NCBI GenBank assembly: GCA_963662605.1
Contig: OY759785.1
Coordinates: forward strand, 2,976,001-3,040,000
Direction of reading: 5' to 3'
Length of the DNA stretch: 64,000 nucleotides
DNA from: G963662605 sp963662605
Lineage (GTDB): Bacteria > Bacteroidota > Ignavibacteria > Ignavibacteriales > Ignavibacteriaceae
The notes under the pieces were generated by a model. The model was not told the DNA's origin, did no database searches, and saw nothing but the letters and a program-made list of their open reading frames with translations. The position numbers and the translations under genes are program-made. Shown piece after piece: positions 26,690 to 35,756 of this stretch (the first letter of the stretch is position 1; every line of letters begins with the position of its first letter).

Positions 26690-27024
26690 ATCAGCGAATC
26701 GTATTTTTGGTTTTCATTCGATTGCTGTGCCTCGTGAAGCTGCTTTAAGTATTCCCATGAGTAAATACCCGAGTCGTGGCCATCTTTCCAGTTTATCTGT
26801 ATCGCGTATCCGCCAACAGGCTGGATGGAAGCTATTTTATAAGCCTCAGGTGTCGTAGCAGTAGGCCCTTTGGGTATGTAGGTTTTAAAGAGGACAGTCT
26901 CACCCTTACAACCGGCACACGGACATTCATCGCGTAGATATCCCAATGGCAGCTGCCACTGTTCGGATTCGCTCCATACAAGAATAAGTTTTTCGTCTTT
27001 AACTTTTATTTGTTTTGGCTGCAT
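26686..27024 (-). CDS. DUF971 protein (gamma-butyrobetaine-hydroxylase N-terminal-like)
   Basis: 112 residues covering the whole DUF971 domain: LRDECPCAGCKGE with a Cys cluster that could bind a metal, and the conserved end NWKDGHDSGIYSWEYL. In eukaryotic gamma-butyrobetaine hydroxylase this domain binds zinc. Stand-alone bacterial copies have been linked to the Mrp/ApbC iron-sulfur carrier because some are fused to it; no such gene is here. It sits between holA (3-nt gap) and a SpoU methylase (4-nt overlap). Confidence 0.85.
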   Translation of the reverse strand: MQPKQIKVKDEKLILVWSESEQWQLPLGYLRDECPCAGCKGETVLFKTYIPKGPTATTPEAYKIASIQPVGGYAIQINWKDGHDSGIYSWEYLKQLHEAQQSNENQKYDSLI

Positions 27025-27027
27025 GTA

Positions 27028-28056
27028 TCACCTTGAGGTTGCAGGAAAAATTGCACTTAATAATTTTGTCACAATGGTCTTGTGATCAAGCATGGAGGTT
27101 TTAACCGCGAGATCAGCCTCCAATAAGGCTTCGGCAATAATTTTAAGCCTTGCAGGAGAATATCGCCTCGAAATAGCGGCAAGCTTCGGATATGTCCATG
27201 GTTGAATTCCTAACTGTCGCGCGGCATCATTTTGAGCTATGCCGGATTGCATTTGCTCGGGTATTCTGGACACATTGGTGAACAGCTTATTAAAATAGCC
27301 AATCATCGTCAACGGATATTCCCCGGCATCAAGCAGCGTAAAAGCCACGCGAAATGCCTGCGGACCGTTATTCTCTTCAATCGCCTTTTCCAGATCAAAG
27401 ACGAGAAATTTTTTCGTATCAACCATTTGCGCCATTACCGTTTCACGGGTAATAACTTTCTCATCTTTAAGATAGAGGAATATTTTATCTAACTGCATCT
27501 CAAGAATTGCCCGGTCTTCACCACTGAGGTCAATGAGCAATGCTGCCTCGGCGGGGGCAAGTGTCTTTCCGTTTTCAGCAGCCCTCTGAATAATCCAGCT
27601 TTGTAGATTTTTTTGTTGAAGGGGCTTACTTTCGAATATATACCCTTTTTCAACCAGAGCCTTCGCATACTCCTGCCCCAGCGCGGTGAATTTACCCGCG
27701 TGACTCATTATAAGATGCGTAAACGGGGATGGTGATTTAATATACGAGGCAAAAATATTCTTTTCTTTTTCGGGACGGGTTTCAAGTTCTTTGTAGATAA
27801 CCAATTTATCCTGCCCACCCAAAGGATACGACAAAGCGAAATCCAGTACTTCATCACATGGGGATTTACCGTAATAAACACCCCGGTCAAACTCCTGATT
27901 TACTGTCGGGAGAATTGCCGCTTCAAGTTCATCAATAGTTTTGTTAATCTGATATGTATCCTCGCCATAGATAAAATACACCGGAAGGAACTGCTTCCTC
28001 TTTATGTGCGCTGCTATTTCCGATACCGGCGGAAGTGATACTCGTTCTTTGCTCAT
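27028..28056 (-). CDS. holA: DNA polymerase III subunit delta
   Basis: 342 residues. The N-terminal FLPVYFIYGEDTYQINKTIDELEA is the delta-subunit opening, followed by LGGQDKLVIYKELE and the central IDLSGEDRAILEMQLDKIFLYL. The C-terminal collar domain is about 215-340. Delta opens the sliding clamp within the clamp loader. It heads the run holA-DUF971-SpoU and is separated from the cyclophilin gene upstream by a 167-bp structured gap. Confidence 0.9.
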   Translation of the reverse strand: MSKERVSLPPVSEIAAHIKRKQFLPVYFIYGEDTYQINKTIDELEAAILPTVNQEFDRGVYYGKSPCDEVLDFALSYPLGGQDKLVIYKELETRPEKEKNIFASYIKSPSPFTHLIMSHAGKFTALGQEYAKALVEKGYIFESKPLQQKNLQSWIIQRAAENGKTLAPAEAALLIDLSGEDRAILEMQLDKIFLYLKDEKVITRETVMAQMVDTKKFLVFDLEKAIEENNGPQAFRVAFTLLDAGEYPLTMIGYFNKLFTNVSRIPEQMQSGIAQNDAARQLGIQPWTYPKLAAISRRYSPARLKIIAEALLEADLAVKTSMLDHKTIVTKLLSAIFPATSR

Positions 28057-28128
28057 TAATTACTCTATTTCATACCTTCTAAGGTTGATTTGTCACTGCA
28101 ATTTACATCCGGAAATAAACAAAGTAAA

Positions 28129-28204
28129 GGCCGTATTAAAAGCTCTTCCGAAAATTCACCATACTGCCGAACCGGCATCTGAATATCAAACTTTTAATAC
28201 AGCC
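28129..28204. repeat. Nested inverted repeat downstream of the cytoplasmic cyclophilin
   Basis: Arms GGCCGTATTAAAAG (28129-28142) and CTTTTAATACAGCC (28191-28204) pair with a single mismatch. The loop carries a small TGCCG/CGGCA hairpin. It lies in the gap between the cyclophilin stop (28224) and the holA start (28056). There is no U-tract, so it may be an mRNA 3'-end stabilising fold or a processing site. Confidence 0.5.
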
Positions 28205-28223
28205 GTATTACTAATCAGGAAAA

Positions 28224-28703
28224 CTATTTTTCCCGAATTTCTATTGCGATTGACTCGATTTTGATGTCCTTTAAAGGACGATCCTGTCCGTTTGTTGCTA
28301 CCTTGCCGATTGCTTTGACAACATCTAATCCATCAATAACCTTACCGAAAACGGAATGTTTGCCATCCAACCATGGGGTTTCAACAAGCGTAATAAAGAA
28401 CTGGCTGCCGTTGGTGTTTGGGCCTGCATTCGCCATAGAGAGAACTCCGATGCCATCATGCTTAGCCGATGGATGAAATTCGTCGGCAAAATTCTTGCCC
28501 CAGAAGCTTGAACCGCCTCTTCCCGTACCGGTAGGGTCGCCGCCCTGAATCATGAACTTATCAATTACACGATGAAAAATAATCCCATTGTAATAATCTT
28601 TTTGAGCCAGACCGACAAAATTCTCTACAGTCTTCGGGGCAAATTTATCGAACAATTCGATTTCAATCTTGCCCATCGTTGTTTGCATAATAGCTACAGT
28701 CAT
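28224..28703 (-). CDS. Cytoplasmic cyclophilin-type peptidyl-prolyl isomerase
   Basis: 159 residues from ATG 28703. Another ATG 12 nt upstream overlaps the SD (GGATGAGGA), so the second is preferred. Bacterial cyclophilin landmarks are NGIIFHRVIDKFMIQGGDPTGTGRGG (with the catalytic Arg in FHRV), NTNGSQFFITL and HSVFGKVIDG. There is no signal peptide. It catalyses cis-trans isomerisation of Xaa-Pro bonds. It lies 33 nt after a second, exported cyclophilin; the two are clearly paralogues. Confidence 0.93.
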   Translation of the reverse strand: MTVAIMQTTMGKIEIELFDKFAPKTVENFVGLAQKDYYNGIIFHRVIDKFMIQGGDPTGTGRGGSSFWGKNFADEFHPSAKHDGIGVLSMANAGPNTNGSQFFITLVETPWLDGKHSVFGKVIDGLDVVKAIGKVATNGQDRPLKDIKIESIAIEIREK

Positions 28704-28736
28704 AAAAATCCTCATCCTTTGGTTGTAATGCTTATG

Positions 28737-29306
28737 TTAGCGTTTTTCAATTTTGATTGACAACATTTTAACCGGAACTACCGGGCGGTCATTTTTTGTC
28801 TTTGTTTTTCCAATAGCTCTGACAACTTCCTGACCCTTAATAACCTTAGCAAAAATCGAATAGTGGCCATCCAAACGTCTCTGCGGTCCCAGGGTAATAA
28901 AGAACTGGCTTGTATTCGTATTCGGGCCGCGGTTTGCCATAGCAACAACACCTTCCTTTTCAAAAACCAGCTTCGGGGTTACTTCGTCTTCAAACTCTTT
29001 GCCCCATATGCTTGTGCCGCCGGAGCCTGTCCCGGTAGGATCACCACCCTGTATCATAAAGCCGTCAATAACTCTGTGAAATAAAATGCCGTTATAGAAT
29101 CCCTTTTTTGCCAGACCGATAAAATTTTCGACGGTCTTCGGGGCTTCTTTATCATAAAATTCAATCTCAATTACGCCTTTAGTTGTTTTGATAACAGCCA
29201 CGGTCTTACCGGTAGCCTTTTTAGTACTCTTTTGAGCGTATGAAGCTGAGCTGAAAGCAATGACAAGGGCGCCGATTAATGCAAAAAGAACAAAATATTT
29301 TTTCAT
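28737..29306 (-). CDS. Exported cyclophilin-type peptidyl-prolyl isomerase
   Basis: 189 residues. A signal peptide (KKYFVLFALIGALVIAFSSASYAQ) is followed by a Lys-rich linker and a complete cyclophilin domain (NGILFHRVIDGFMIQGGDPTGTGSGG, NTNTSQFFITL, HYSIFAKVIKG). It probably folds proteins in the periplasm. It is adjacent to its cytoplasmic paralogue, so a local duplication gave one copy per compartment. uppP ends 27 nt upstream on the same strand. Confidence 0.92.
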   Translation of the reverse strand: MKKYFVLFALIGALVIAFSSASYAQKSTKKATGKTVAVIKTTKGVIEIEFYDKEAPKTVENFIGLAKKGFYNGILFHRVIDGFMIQGGDPTGTGSGGTSIWGKEFEDEVTPKLVFEKEGVVAMANRGPNTNTSQFFITLGPQRRLDGHYSIFAKVIKGQEVVRAIGKTKTKNDRPVVPVKMLSIKIEKR

Positions 29307-29333
29307 ATGTTTTTCCTTTATGATAGTAATACT

Positions 29334-30188
29334 TTATAAGGCGGCAGTGATCAAATTCGCCTTTAATAAAATCAAAATAACCAAACCGAGAATAATACGA
29401 TAGTAAATGAATATTGATGTAGTATTCTTTTTCAAATATTTCAAAAGAAAATCAATCGCGAGATAACCACTTATGCCGGATACCAGCGTAGCAACAATCA
29501 TTGCTACCATCAGGCTATGATCCATGTAGTGCATGCTTTCCTTCAATTCCAGTAAACCGCTGGCGAAAACTGCGGGGATACTTAAAAGAAATGAGAAGCG
29601 AGCTGCCGTTTCGCGTTTCAATCCAAGGAATAACCCGCCGGTTATTGTTGTGCCTGATCGGGAAGCACCGGGAATTAACGCAAAACACTGAGCGCAACCA
29701 ATGAGGATTGCATCTTTTATCGAGATATGTTCTATATCCTTTTTAAATGTTGCGACTCTTTCCGCAACGGCAAGGATAACAGCTAAGAGAATCAAAGAAA
29801 ATGATATTACAATGAGATTCTTTGTCAGTGCACCTTCAATGATATGCTTCAGGCTCAAGCCGATAACAACAATAGGAACAGTTCCTAAGCCAATCATCCA
29901 GCCCATTCGTGAATTTAGCGACTGCTGTTTAATTGCCTTTCGCTCAACCACATTTTCCTTAATAAATGCCCGGAGTATTTCAATAATATCCTTAAAGAAA
30001 TATATTAAAACGGCACAAAGTGTTCCCAATTGAATAACCGCCATGAAAGCTGTCCATCTTTCAGGCGGCATAGAATTAACCAGACCCATTAATTTACCCG
30101 CAAGTGTTAAATGCGCTGTACTGCTGATAGGTAAAAATTCCGATAAACCTTGAATAATACCAAGGACAATTGCTTCTATAATTGACAA
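29334..30188 (-). CDS. uppP: Undecaprenyl-diphosphatase (BacA type)
   Basis: 284 residues with about eight membrane helices. The two family motifs are GLSEFLPISSTAHL (residues about 14-27, catalytic Glu/Ser) and PGASRSGTTITGGL (about 174-187). It dephosphorylates undecaprenyl diphosphate to recycle the lipid carrier for peptidoglycan and surface glycans, which fits the glycan genes further right. It follows the barrel-protein gene by 9 nt. Confidence 0.96.
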   Translation of the reverse strand: MSIIEAIVLGIIQGLSEFLPISSTAHLTLAGKLMGLVNSMPPERWTAFMAVIQLGTLCAVLIYFFKDIIEILRAFIKENVVERKAIKQQSLNSRMGWMIGLGTVPIVVIGLSLKHIIEGALTKNLIVISFSLILLAVILAVAERVATFKKDIEHISIKDAILIGCAQCFALIPGASRSGTTITGGLFLGLKRETAARFSFLLSIPAVFASGLLELKESMHYMDHSLMVAMIVATLVSGISGYLAIDFLLKYLKKNTTSIFIYYRIILGLVILILLKANLITAAL

Positions 30189-30197
30189 AGAACCTCC

Positions 30198-30833
30198 TTA
30201 TAAAATAAAAAGTACACCAAGTTTAATGCCGGCAGAAAACGCTGAAAACTTCACGTTGCCCGATTGTGAAGCTCCGGCTAAAAGATAATTTCCGGCGCTT
30301 GTTTTTGGAGCAGGTATATTATCATACCGGAGCTCGCCCCCGATATAAGCATACGCAATGCTTGATAATTGTGTGGATGCGTCCGCTCTGCCGATGATAC
30401 CCCAGCCGGTTGAGCTATACTTTGTTTGATTGATCGTATAATTTTTTTCGGATACCGATAAAAACCGGGGGCCGATACCCGCACCAATCTTTAACTGATA
30501 TCCTTCGTTTGCAGATACGCGATAATACATAAAAGACGGTTTAAATATTGTGTAGGACATTTCATATCCGCCATCTCCATTGAACGAATTGAGTTCAAGG
30601 GCAGCTTCTACTCCATACTGAGCCGGTAATACTCTGTACCCTGCTTCAACGCCGAATTCAACCGCCGATTGGAAGGAACTCAACTGATTGGCACCCATGT
30701 AATTTATGTTCAAATAGTCGCGTAATGAGGGCATATTAACCATATTAAGGCCCAAACTGCCTCTCAATTCAATCTGAGAATAAGCAGCCCCCGACCACAA
30801 AAGTATCGTAAAGATAAATAAGTATTTTTTCAT
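30198..30833 (-). CDS. Predicted outer-membrane beta-barrel protein
   Basis: 211 residues. The signal peptide is KKYLFIFTILLWSGAAYSQ. The mature part has alternating amphipathic strands and ends in FSAGIKLGVLFIL, a typical outer-membrane barrel end. It resembles OmpW/OmpA-like small barrels in general form only, and no specific family is recognised. The start overlaps the stop of the upstream membrane-protein gene by 4 nt, and uppP follows 9 nt downstream, so all three are likely co-translated. Confidence 0.7.
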   Translation of the reverse strand: MKKYLFIFTILLWSGAAYSQIELRGSLGLNMVNMPSLRDYLNINYMGANQLSSFQSAVEFGVEAGYRVLPAQYGVEAALELNSFNGDGGYEMSYTIFKPSFMYYRVSANEGYQLKIGAGIGPRFLSVSEKNYTINQTKYSSTGWGIIGRADASTQLSSIAYAYIGGELRYDNIPAPKTSAGNYLLAGASQSGNVKFSAFSAGIKLGVLFIL

Positions 30834-31891
30834 ATGCTCTTGTCTTCTTCTCCTTCTGTAAATATCGTATCATCCAAATTGGTTCCATATCTCTTTCTGA
30901 ACACGAAGAAATAAAATACGGCAAATACGATACTCAGGATATACGATATACCATGAGAAATTACTGCGTATGCCGCACCAACGGCTTTTCCGATACCGAA
31001 AACAGTTACCAATATCATTTGTGTGATTGCATGATACGAACCGATTCCTCCCGGAGTCGGGATTATCATTCCAACCGAGCTGATACTCATCGTAACCCAA
31101 GCCATAGCAAAAGTTACGGGTATCATGTACTGGATGCCCATTATGTAAAATCCGATGAACGAGTTGAAGGCATAATTCAGCATAATCAGTGTGCTGAATA
31201 TTAGTATCTCTATATAAGTTCTTGTGCCCTGAATACTCAGGAAGCCATCTGATAGTTTAATAAGCAAAGATTCTATTTTAGCCGCTGCGGAGGCTGATAA
31301 TCTGGCTATTTGCTTCGTTATGAGGGGGAGCAGTTTATCACGATGCCGCACAAAGACAACCATCATCATCACCATAATCAGCATGAGAACTAACCCGATG
31401 ATTGATGTGGCATGAAGCCATGGGAATTTCGTATAAATCTCACCGCTGTAAATAACGCCGCTTACAAGAACTGCAAGTCCGAAAAAGACCATATCAATCA
31501 TTCTTTCAACGACGATCGTTCCGAGAATTGACATTCTGGAAACCTTCTCGTAACGGCCAAGGAAAATGGCGCGGGATACTTCGCCTAAACGCGGGACGGC
31601 ATTATTAATACCATATCCGAGCATAAGTGCTGCAAAGGCATGATGCAAAGATAAATTAGGCTTCACTCTTCTCAACATCACTTTCCACCGATATGCACGC
31701 AGAACATGCGCCGTCATAGTTGTACAAGCAAAAACCAAAATCCAGCCAAGCGACGAATTTTTCAAAGCTTCGTAAAACTCATGGAATTCAATTCCGCGGA
31801 AAGCAATGAATAGCAATACGATCGCCAGTACAACTGAAAGTATCGTCCCAAATAGTTCTTTATTTGAGACTCGCTTTTTACCGGAGGTCAA
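30830..31891 (-). CDS. LPG-synthase-TM / UPF0104 family membrane protein
   Basis: About 353 residues with 8-9 membrane helices. The family signatures are AHVLRAYRWKVMLRR, LMLGYGINNAVPRLGEVSRAIFL and PTPGGIGSYHAI near the C-terminus. This is the membrane part of lysylphosphatidylglycerol synthases and of the AglD-type proteins; stand-alone copies have lipid-flipping or glycosylation-related roles, unproven here. The start is uncertain: no ATG exists, TTG 31891 has GAGGG upstream and begins just before the first helix, and TTG 31939 is longer but has no SD. It overlaps the lolA 3' end by 14 nt. Confidence 0.8.
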   Translation of the reverse strand: MTSGKKRVSNKELFGTILSVVLAIVLLFIAFRGIEFHEFYEALKNSSLGWILVFACTTMTAHVLRAYRWKVMLRRVKPNLSLHHAFAALMLGYGINNAVPRLGEVSRAIFLGRYEKVSRMSILGTIVVERMIDMVFFGLAVLVSGVIYSGEIYTKFPWLHATSIIGLVLMLIMVMMMVVFVRHRDKLLPLITKQIARLSASAAAKIESLLIKLSDGFLSIQGTRTYIEILIFSTLIMLNYAFNSFIGFYIMGIQYMIPVTFAMAWVTMSISSVGMIIPTPGGIGSYHAITQMILVTVFGIGKAVGAAYAVISHGISYILSIVFAVFYFFVFRKRYGTNLDDTIFTEGEEDKSI

Positions 31892-32474
31892 TAGTTTTAA
31901 TTCCCTCGATTGGTTTATATGTAAAGAACGAAGTGTCAAGCGGTATGTTCAGTTGATAAGCACTCAGCGAGAATGCGACATCATTATTCTGTGAGTCGGT
32001 AATTTTAAACTTCGAAATCAGATTGTCTGCATTGACCCAGAATTCAGCCTTTTTAAAACCTACTGAGGATTTATTCGGGAGCAATAAAAGCTTTTTGTAG
32101 CTGCCCTCGCCGCTTTCCGATACCGTGCACGAAGCTGGCGTTTTCAAAATTAATGTCGGTAATGAAATCAGTGAAATGTCGGATGCTTTATATTTCGACA
32201 GCATCACTTTCTTCCCTTTTTTATTGAGATTCCAGGTGGTTACGCCGTCCGTAGCCATTGTCAAATCTTTCAATTCAACTTTAATCTTATTCTCTTTTTG
32301 GTAATAAAGCGTTCCGGAAAAAGAGCTATTATTGCCGTCGCCCTGTTTGAAGGTAACCTTAAAAGAATTAATACTAATAAATTTCTGCTGAACAGCCTGT
32401 AACACTGCGTTTCCCTGCGCCATGATGAAACCATGCGTAAGGAGTATAAACATTATCGTTAACCAATATTTCAT
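31878..32474 (-). CDS. lolA: LolA-type periplasmic lipoprotein carrier
   Basis: 198 residues: a signal peptide (about 1-19), then a LolA half-barrel with SINSFKVTFKQ, FSGTLYYQKENKIKVEL and VTTWNLNKKGKKVMLSKY. LolA carries lipoproteins from the LolCDE complex to the outer membrane; several lipoproteins are encoded in this window. The ATG overlaps the ftsK stop by 4 nt. The ftsK-lolA order is common in Bacteroidota. Confidence 0.85.
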   Translation of the reverse strand: MKYWLTIMFILLTHGFIMAQGNAVLQAVQQKFISINSFKVTFKQGDGNNSSFSGTLYYQKENKIKVELKDLTMATDGVTTWNLNKKGKKVMLSKYKASDISLISLPTLILKTPASCTVSESGEGSYKKLLLLPNKSSVGFKKAEFWVNADNLISKFKITDSQNNDVAFSLSAYQLNIPLDTSFFTYKPIEGIKTIDLR

Positions 32475-34957
32475 AAGTTTCTCAAAATCGTTTCTAATTG
32501 TTCATCATTTTCCACGAGAACCTGACGCGCTTTGCTGCCATCGCTCGGCCCGACAATTCCGGCATCTTCCATCTGATCTATGATGCGGGCTGCGCGGGCA
32601 TAACCCAAACTCAGCCTTCTTTGCAGCAATGAGACAGATCCCTGCTGATGCTGCACGACAATCTTAGCGGCATCTTCAAACAACGGATCAAGATCGGCTG
32701 ACGACATTCTGCCGCCGGAGTTCTTCTTTGAGTATACCGATGGGAGATAGTAAGGCTTTGAGTAACCCGGCTGTCTCTTGACATACTCGGTCAAACGTTC
32801 AACTTCTTCCGTTGAAATAAACGCGTTCTGTAGTCTCACCGGTTTTGGCATACCGGGAGGCAAGAAGAGCATATCACCTCTTCCGAGCAGCTGCTCAGCG
32901 CCATTCATATCAAGAATTGTACGCGAATCAATTTTCGTTGCTACCTGATATGCAATTCTCGTACTAAAATTTGCTTTAATCACACCTGTTATGACGTTGA
33001 CAGAGGGTCTTTGGGTTGCAAGTATCAGATGAATTCCGACTGCTCTTGCCAATTGAGCCAATCTTGCTATAGGTTCTTCGACCTCTTTCCCGGCAGTGAT
33101 CATCAAATCTGCCAACTCGTCAATGATAACAACAATATATGGAAGAAAATGGTGCTTTACCGTAGGAGTATCTTTTGGCTTTTTAACGGGATCAGAAACT
33201 TTAATATTGTAATCAACAATATTTCTTACACCGGCCTTAGCCAGCATATCATAACGGTGCTCCATTTCCGTTTCAACTGATTTCAACAAGATAACCGCAT
33301 TCATCGGAGCAGTTACGATATCCTCGTCAATATCAGGACAAACAGCCAGATAATGCTGCCGTAATACCTGATAGAATGAAAGTTCAATCTTCTTGGGATC
33401 TATAATCGCAAGTTTAACATGGGCGGGGGTTTTTGAATACAGCAGACTCGCGATCATCATATTGATGCCAACGCTCTTTCCCGATCCGGTAGAACCGGCG
33501 ACGAGCAAGTGCGGCATTTTTGCAAGATCGGTCGTGTAAATATCGCCCGCGATAGTTTTGCCTAAGGCCATAGGCAATTCGGCTTTAAGCTTGACAATGT
33601 CCTGTAAAACTGCTTTAGCCACTACCATTGAGGATTCCGAGTTCGGGATTTCAACACCGATTGCACTTTTACCGGGTATTGGTGCAATAATACGGATACC
33701 TCGCGCCGCCAAGGCGAGCGCAATATCATTTTCAAGGCTGACAATCCGGCTGATTTTTACACCCGGTGCAGGTTTGATTTCATATAAAGTTACAACCGGT
33801 CCGGGGGTTACTTCAATATCATCAATCTTAATATCGAACAATGCCAATTTTTCTTTGAGTTGTTCCGCATTCTTCCGTAATTCGGATTCGGCGATACGGA
33901 AATCTTCCTTTGGGATTTCAGTCAACAAATCAATCGGAGGGAGAACAAAATCAAGTTTTTCATCCCAGGGCTCAGGAAGCTTTGCTTCTTCCTGGCGAAG
34001 CGACATAACTTCAGATTGTACATCTTCAAGTTCATTTTTGTTGAGCTTAGACTCTTCAGGGTGCTCAGTATTAACATGAGTTGGTTCAGCAGCAAGCTGT
34101 TTATCCTTTTTCTTGGATTCCTTCTCTTTGCTTTCTTTGATCTGAATTTCTTCCTGTTCTCGCTTCTTTATGCGGATGCTTGTTTCAGCAGCGGCAGCAG
34201 ATTCAGGTTCTGGAAGCGCATTCCCATTGCTTTGCTTCGAGAAAAGCCCACCCTTTTTGGCTTCTTTAACTTTCTTGGCAGGGGGCGTATTAATTTTCAC
34301 TCCCTCGCCTTGTGTCTCAGGTAGTTCTGCTCCGCGTGAGACCCTCCATGCGTCGAATTTCTCTTTCAGCAACTCGAAAACCTTTTCAATCTTCAGGTCT
34401 ATAGAATACACTCCCACCGTTACCAAGGCGGTAAGTATTATCAACAGGCTGCCAATAGTTCCTACGAGAGAAGTCAATTTAGCAGAAAGCAGATGTCCTA
34501 CACTCCCCGAAAGATATGTACCCGTACCGAATAAATATAACTTTACCTGAAAGACATTGATCAGTGTTGAGAATAAAACCGCGAGAATAATCAGAACGCT
34601 GGTGAGTTTAATTTTTGTGTGCGATTCCAGAGGGAAAAAATACCCGTATGCCCAGATAAAAATGATAACCGGGAAAACCAATGACGGAAAGCCGATAGTG
34701 TGTTCGTAAAAGAAATCGGCAATATACACACCGAACAGACCAAACCAATTTGAGGGATTGCCTTTCGCGCTGCCGATATAACCGATGTCTTCGTGAGAGA
34801 ATGACATCAAACTCCCGAACATAATTAGTGCCGTAACAACAAGAATAAGGCCATAAATTTTTTGACGTTTTTCCTGTGTGAAAACGAATTGTCCTTTTGA
34901 AGGCTCTTTGGATTCCTTCTGAGGCTTAGGACTCTTTCTGTGTAGCTGCTTTGCCAT
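32471..34957 (-). CDS. ftsK: DNA translocase FtsK/SpoIIIE
   Basis: 828 residues. Four N-terminal membrane helices lie within about 30-175. A Lys/Glu-rich linker (about 200-310) follows, then the alpha domain, the beta motor with Walker A VAGSTGSGKSVGINMM and Walker B IVVIIDELADLM, the sensor RLAQLARAVGIHLILATQRP, and the C-terminal gamma winged helix (LLQRRLSLGYARAARIIDQME) that reads KOPS-like motifs. It pumps DNA at the closing septum and activates dimer resolution. comB ends 24 nt upstream. Confidence 0.96.
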   Translation of the reverse strand: MAKQLHRKSPKPQKESKEPSKGQFVFTQEKRQKIYGLILVVTALIMFGSLMSFSHEDIGYIGSAKGNPSNWFGLFGVYIADFFYEHTIGFPSLVFPVIIFIWAYGYFFPLESHTKIKLTSVLIILAVLFSTLINVFQVKLYLFGTGTYLSGSVGHLLSAKLTSLVGTIGSLLIILTALVTVGVYSIDLKIEKVFELLKEKFDAWRVSRGAELPETQGEGVKINTPPAKKVKEAKKGGLFSKQSNGNALPEPESAAAAETSIRIKKREQEEIQIKESKEKESKKKDKQLAAEPTHVNTEHPEESKLNKNELEDVQSEVMSLRQEEAKLPEPWDEKLDFVLPPIDLLTEIPKEDFRIAESELRKNAEQLKEKLALFDIKIDDIEVTPGPVVTLYEIKPAPGVKISRIVSLENDIALALAARGIRIIAPIPGKSAIGVEIPNSESSMVVAKAVLQDIVKLKAELPMALGKTIAGDIYTTDLAKMPHLLVAGSTGSGKSVGINMMIASLLYSKTPAHVKLAIIDPKKIELSFYQVLRQHYLAVCPDIDEDIVTAPMNAVILLKSVETEMEHRYDMLAKAGVRNIVDYNIKVSDPVKKPKDTPTVKHHFLPYIVVIIDELADLMITAGKEVEEPIARLAQLARAVGIHLILATQRPSVNVITGVIKANFSTRIAYQVATKIDSRTILDMNGAEQLLGRGDMLFLPPGMPKPVRLQNAFISTEEVERLTEYVKRQPGYSKPYYLPSVYSKKNSGGRMSSADLDPLFEDAAKIVVQHQQGSVSLLQRRLSLGYARAARIIDQMEDAGIVGPSDGSKARQVLVENDEQLETILRNL

Positions 34958-34981
34958 TAAAACCTGTCTTGATATAAAACT

Positions 34982-35722
34982 CTATTTTTTACCCGGTACC
35001 CGATGTACCTTTATAACATTTGTTGAATACTCCGGCAGGATTGTCGAGACATTCAATCTGCTGCAATATGTAATATCTTTTTCAAAACCATTAGCCATGA
35101 GTAATTTGCCGTGATCGGAGTTAACCAGCATTTTATAAATGTCGTTTAAAACAAGGCCGGACAAATCAACCGCCGCACGGGCTCCATCAGTTAAAACAAC
35201 ATCCGGTTTCAGCTTACAAATTTCACGGACAATTAAACCGGCACAGACCGTATCCTCGATGCAAAATAATCCATTTGCACCCGAGCAAACAATCTCGACA
35301 GCATCTTCGTTTAAGCCTGCCAAATGTTCAGCAATACTCTGAGCATTCAGAAACGAACCTATTAATGTTGCCTTGGAGTATTTAGTTTTCACAATCGCTT
35401 TACTGCCGTTAGTCGTAAAGAGAATGACCGATTTACCGGCAATATTCTCGGCAGTATATTCCAACGGCGAATTACCGAGATTAAAACCATCTATTTTCTT
35501 AGTATTCCGCTCCCCGCCGATTAGTGTTTGTCCGCCGAACATGCTGCTCGAGGCTTTCATTGCAAACTCAATCGAATGAACCGGAATAATTTCCTTCGCT
35601 CCATTCTCCAATGCAGTAACTATAGTTGTTGTTGCTCGAAGAACATCAATAACCACTACCGTTTTATCACTAAAATAGAGCTCTTCAACCGCTGACGGTG
35701 ATACCAACACATTCACTCTCAC
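34982..35722 (-). CDS. comB: 2-phosphosulfolactate phosphatase family protein
   Basis: 246 residues of the ComB family: VVVIDVLRATTTIVTALENGAKEIIPV, GGERNTKKIDGFNLGNSPLEY and LFTTNGSKAIV. In methanogens ComB hydrolyses 2-phosphosulfolactate on the way to coenzyme M. Many bacteria carry it without the rest of that pathway, and no coenzyme M gene is seen here, so the natural substrate is open. It lies between gcvT and ftsK with short gaps (34 and 24 nt). Confidence 0.88.
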   Translation of the reverse strand: MRVNVLVSPSAVEELYFSDKTVVVIDVLRATTTIVTALENGAKEIIPVHSIEFAMKASSSMFGGQTLIGGERNTKKIDGFNLGNSPLEYTAENIAGKSVILFTTNGSKAIVKTKYSKATLIGSFLNAQSIAEHLAGLNEDAVEIVCSGANGLFCIEDTVCAGLIVREICKLKPDVVLTDGARAAVDLSGLVLNDIYKMLVNSDHGKLLMANGFEKDITYCSRLNVSTILPEYSTNVIKVHRVPGKK

Positions 35723-35756
35723 AGAACCAACCTCTTCATTCCCTTTTCCGCAATCA

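Noticed and set aside
33558..34079. 173-codon plus-strand open frame opposite ftsK
   Set aside because: It is the antisense of the FtsK linker and alpha domain, with a Ser/Ile-rich composition and no start signal; FtsK on the other strand is certain.
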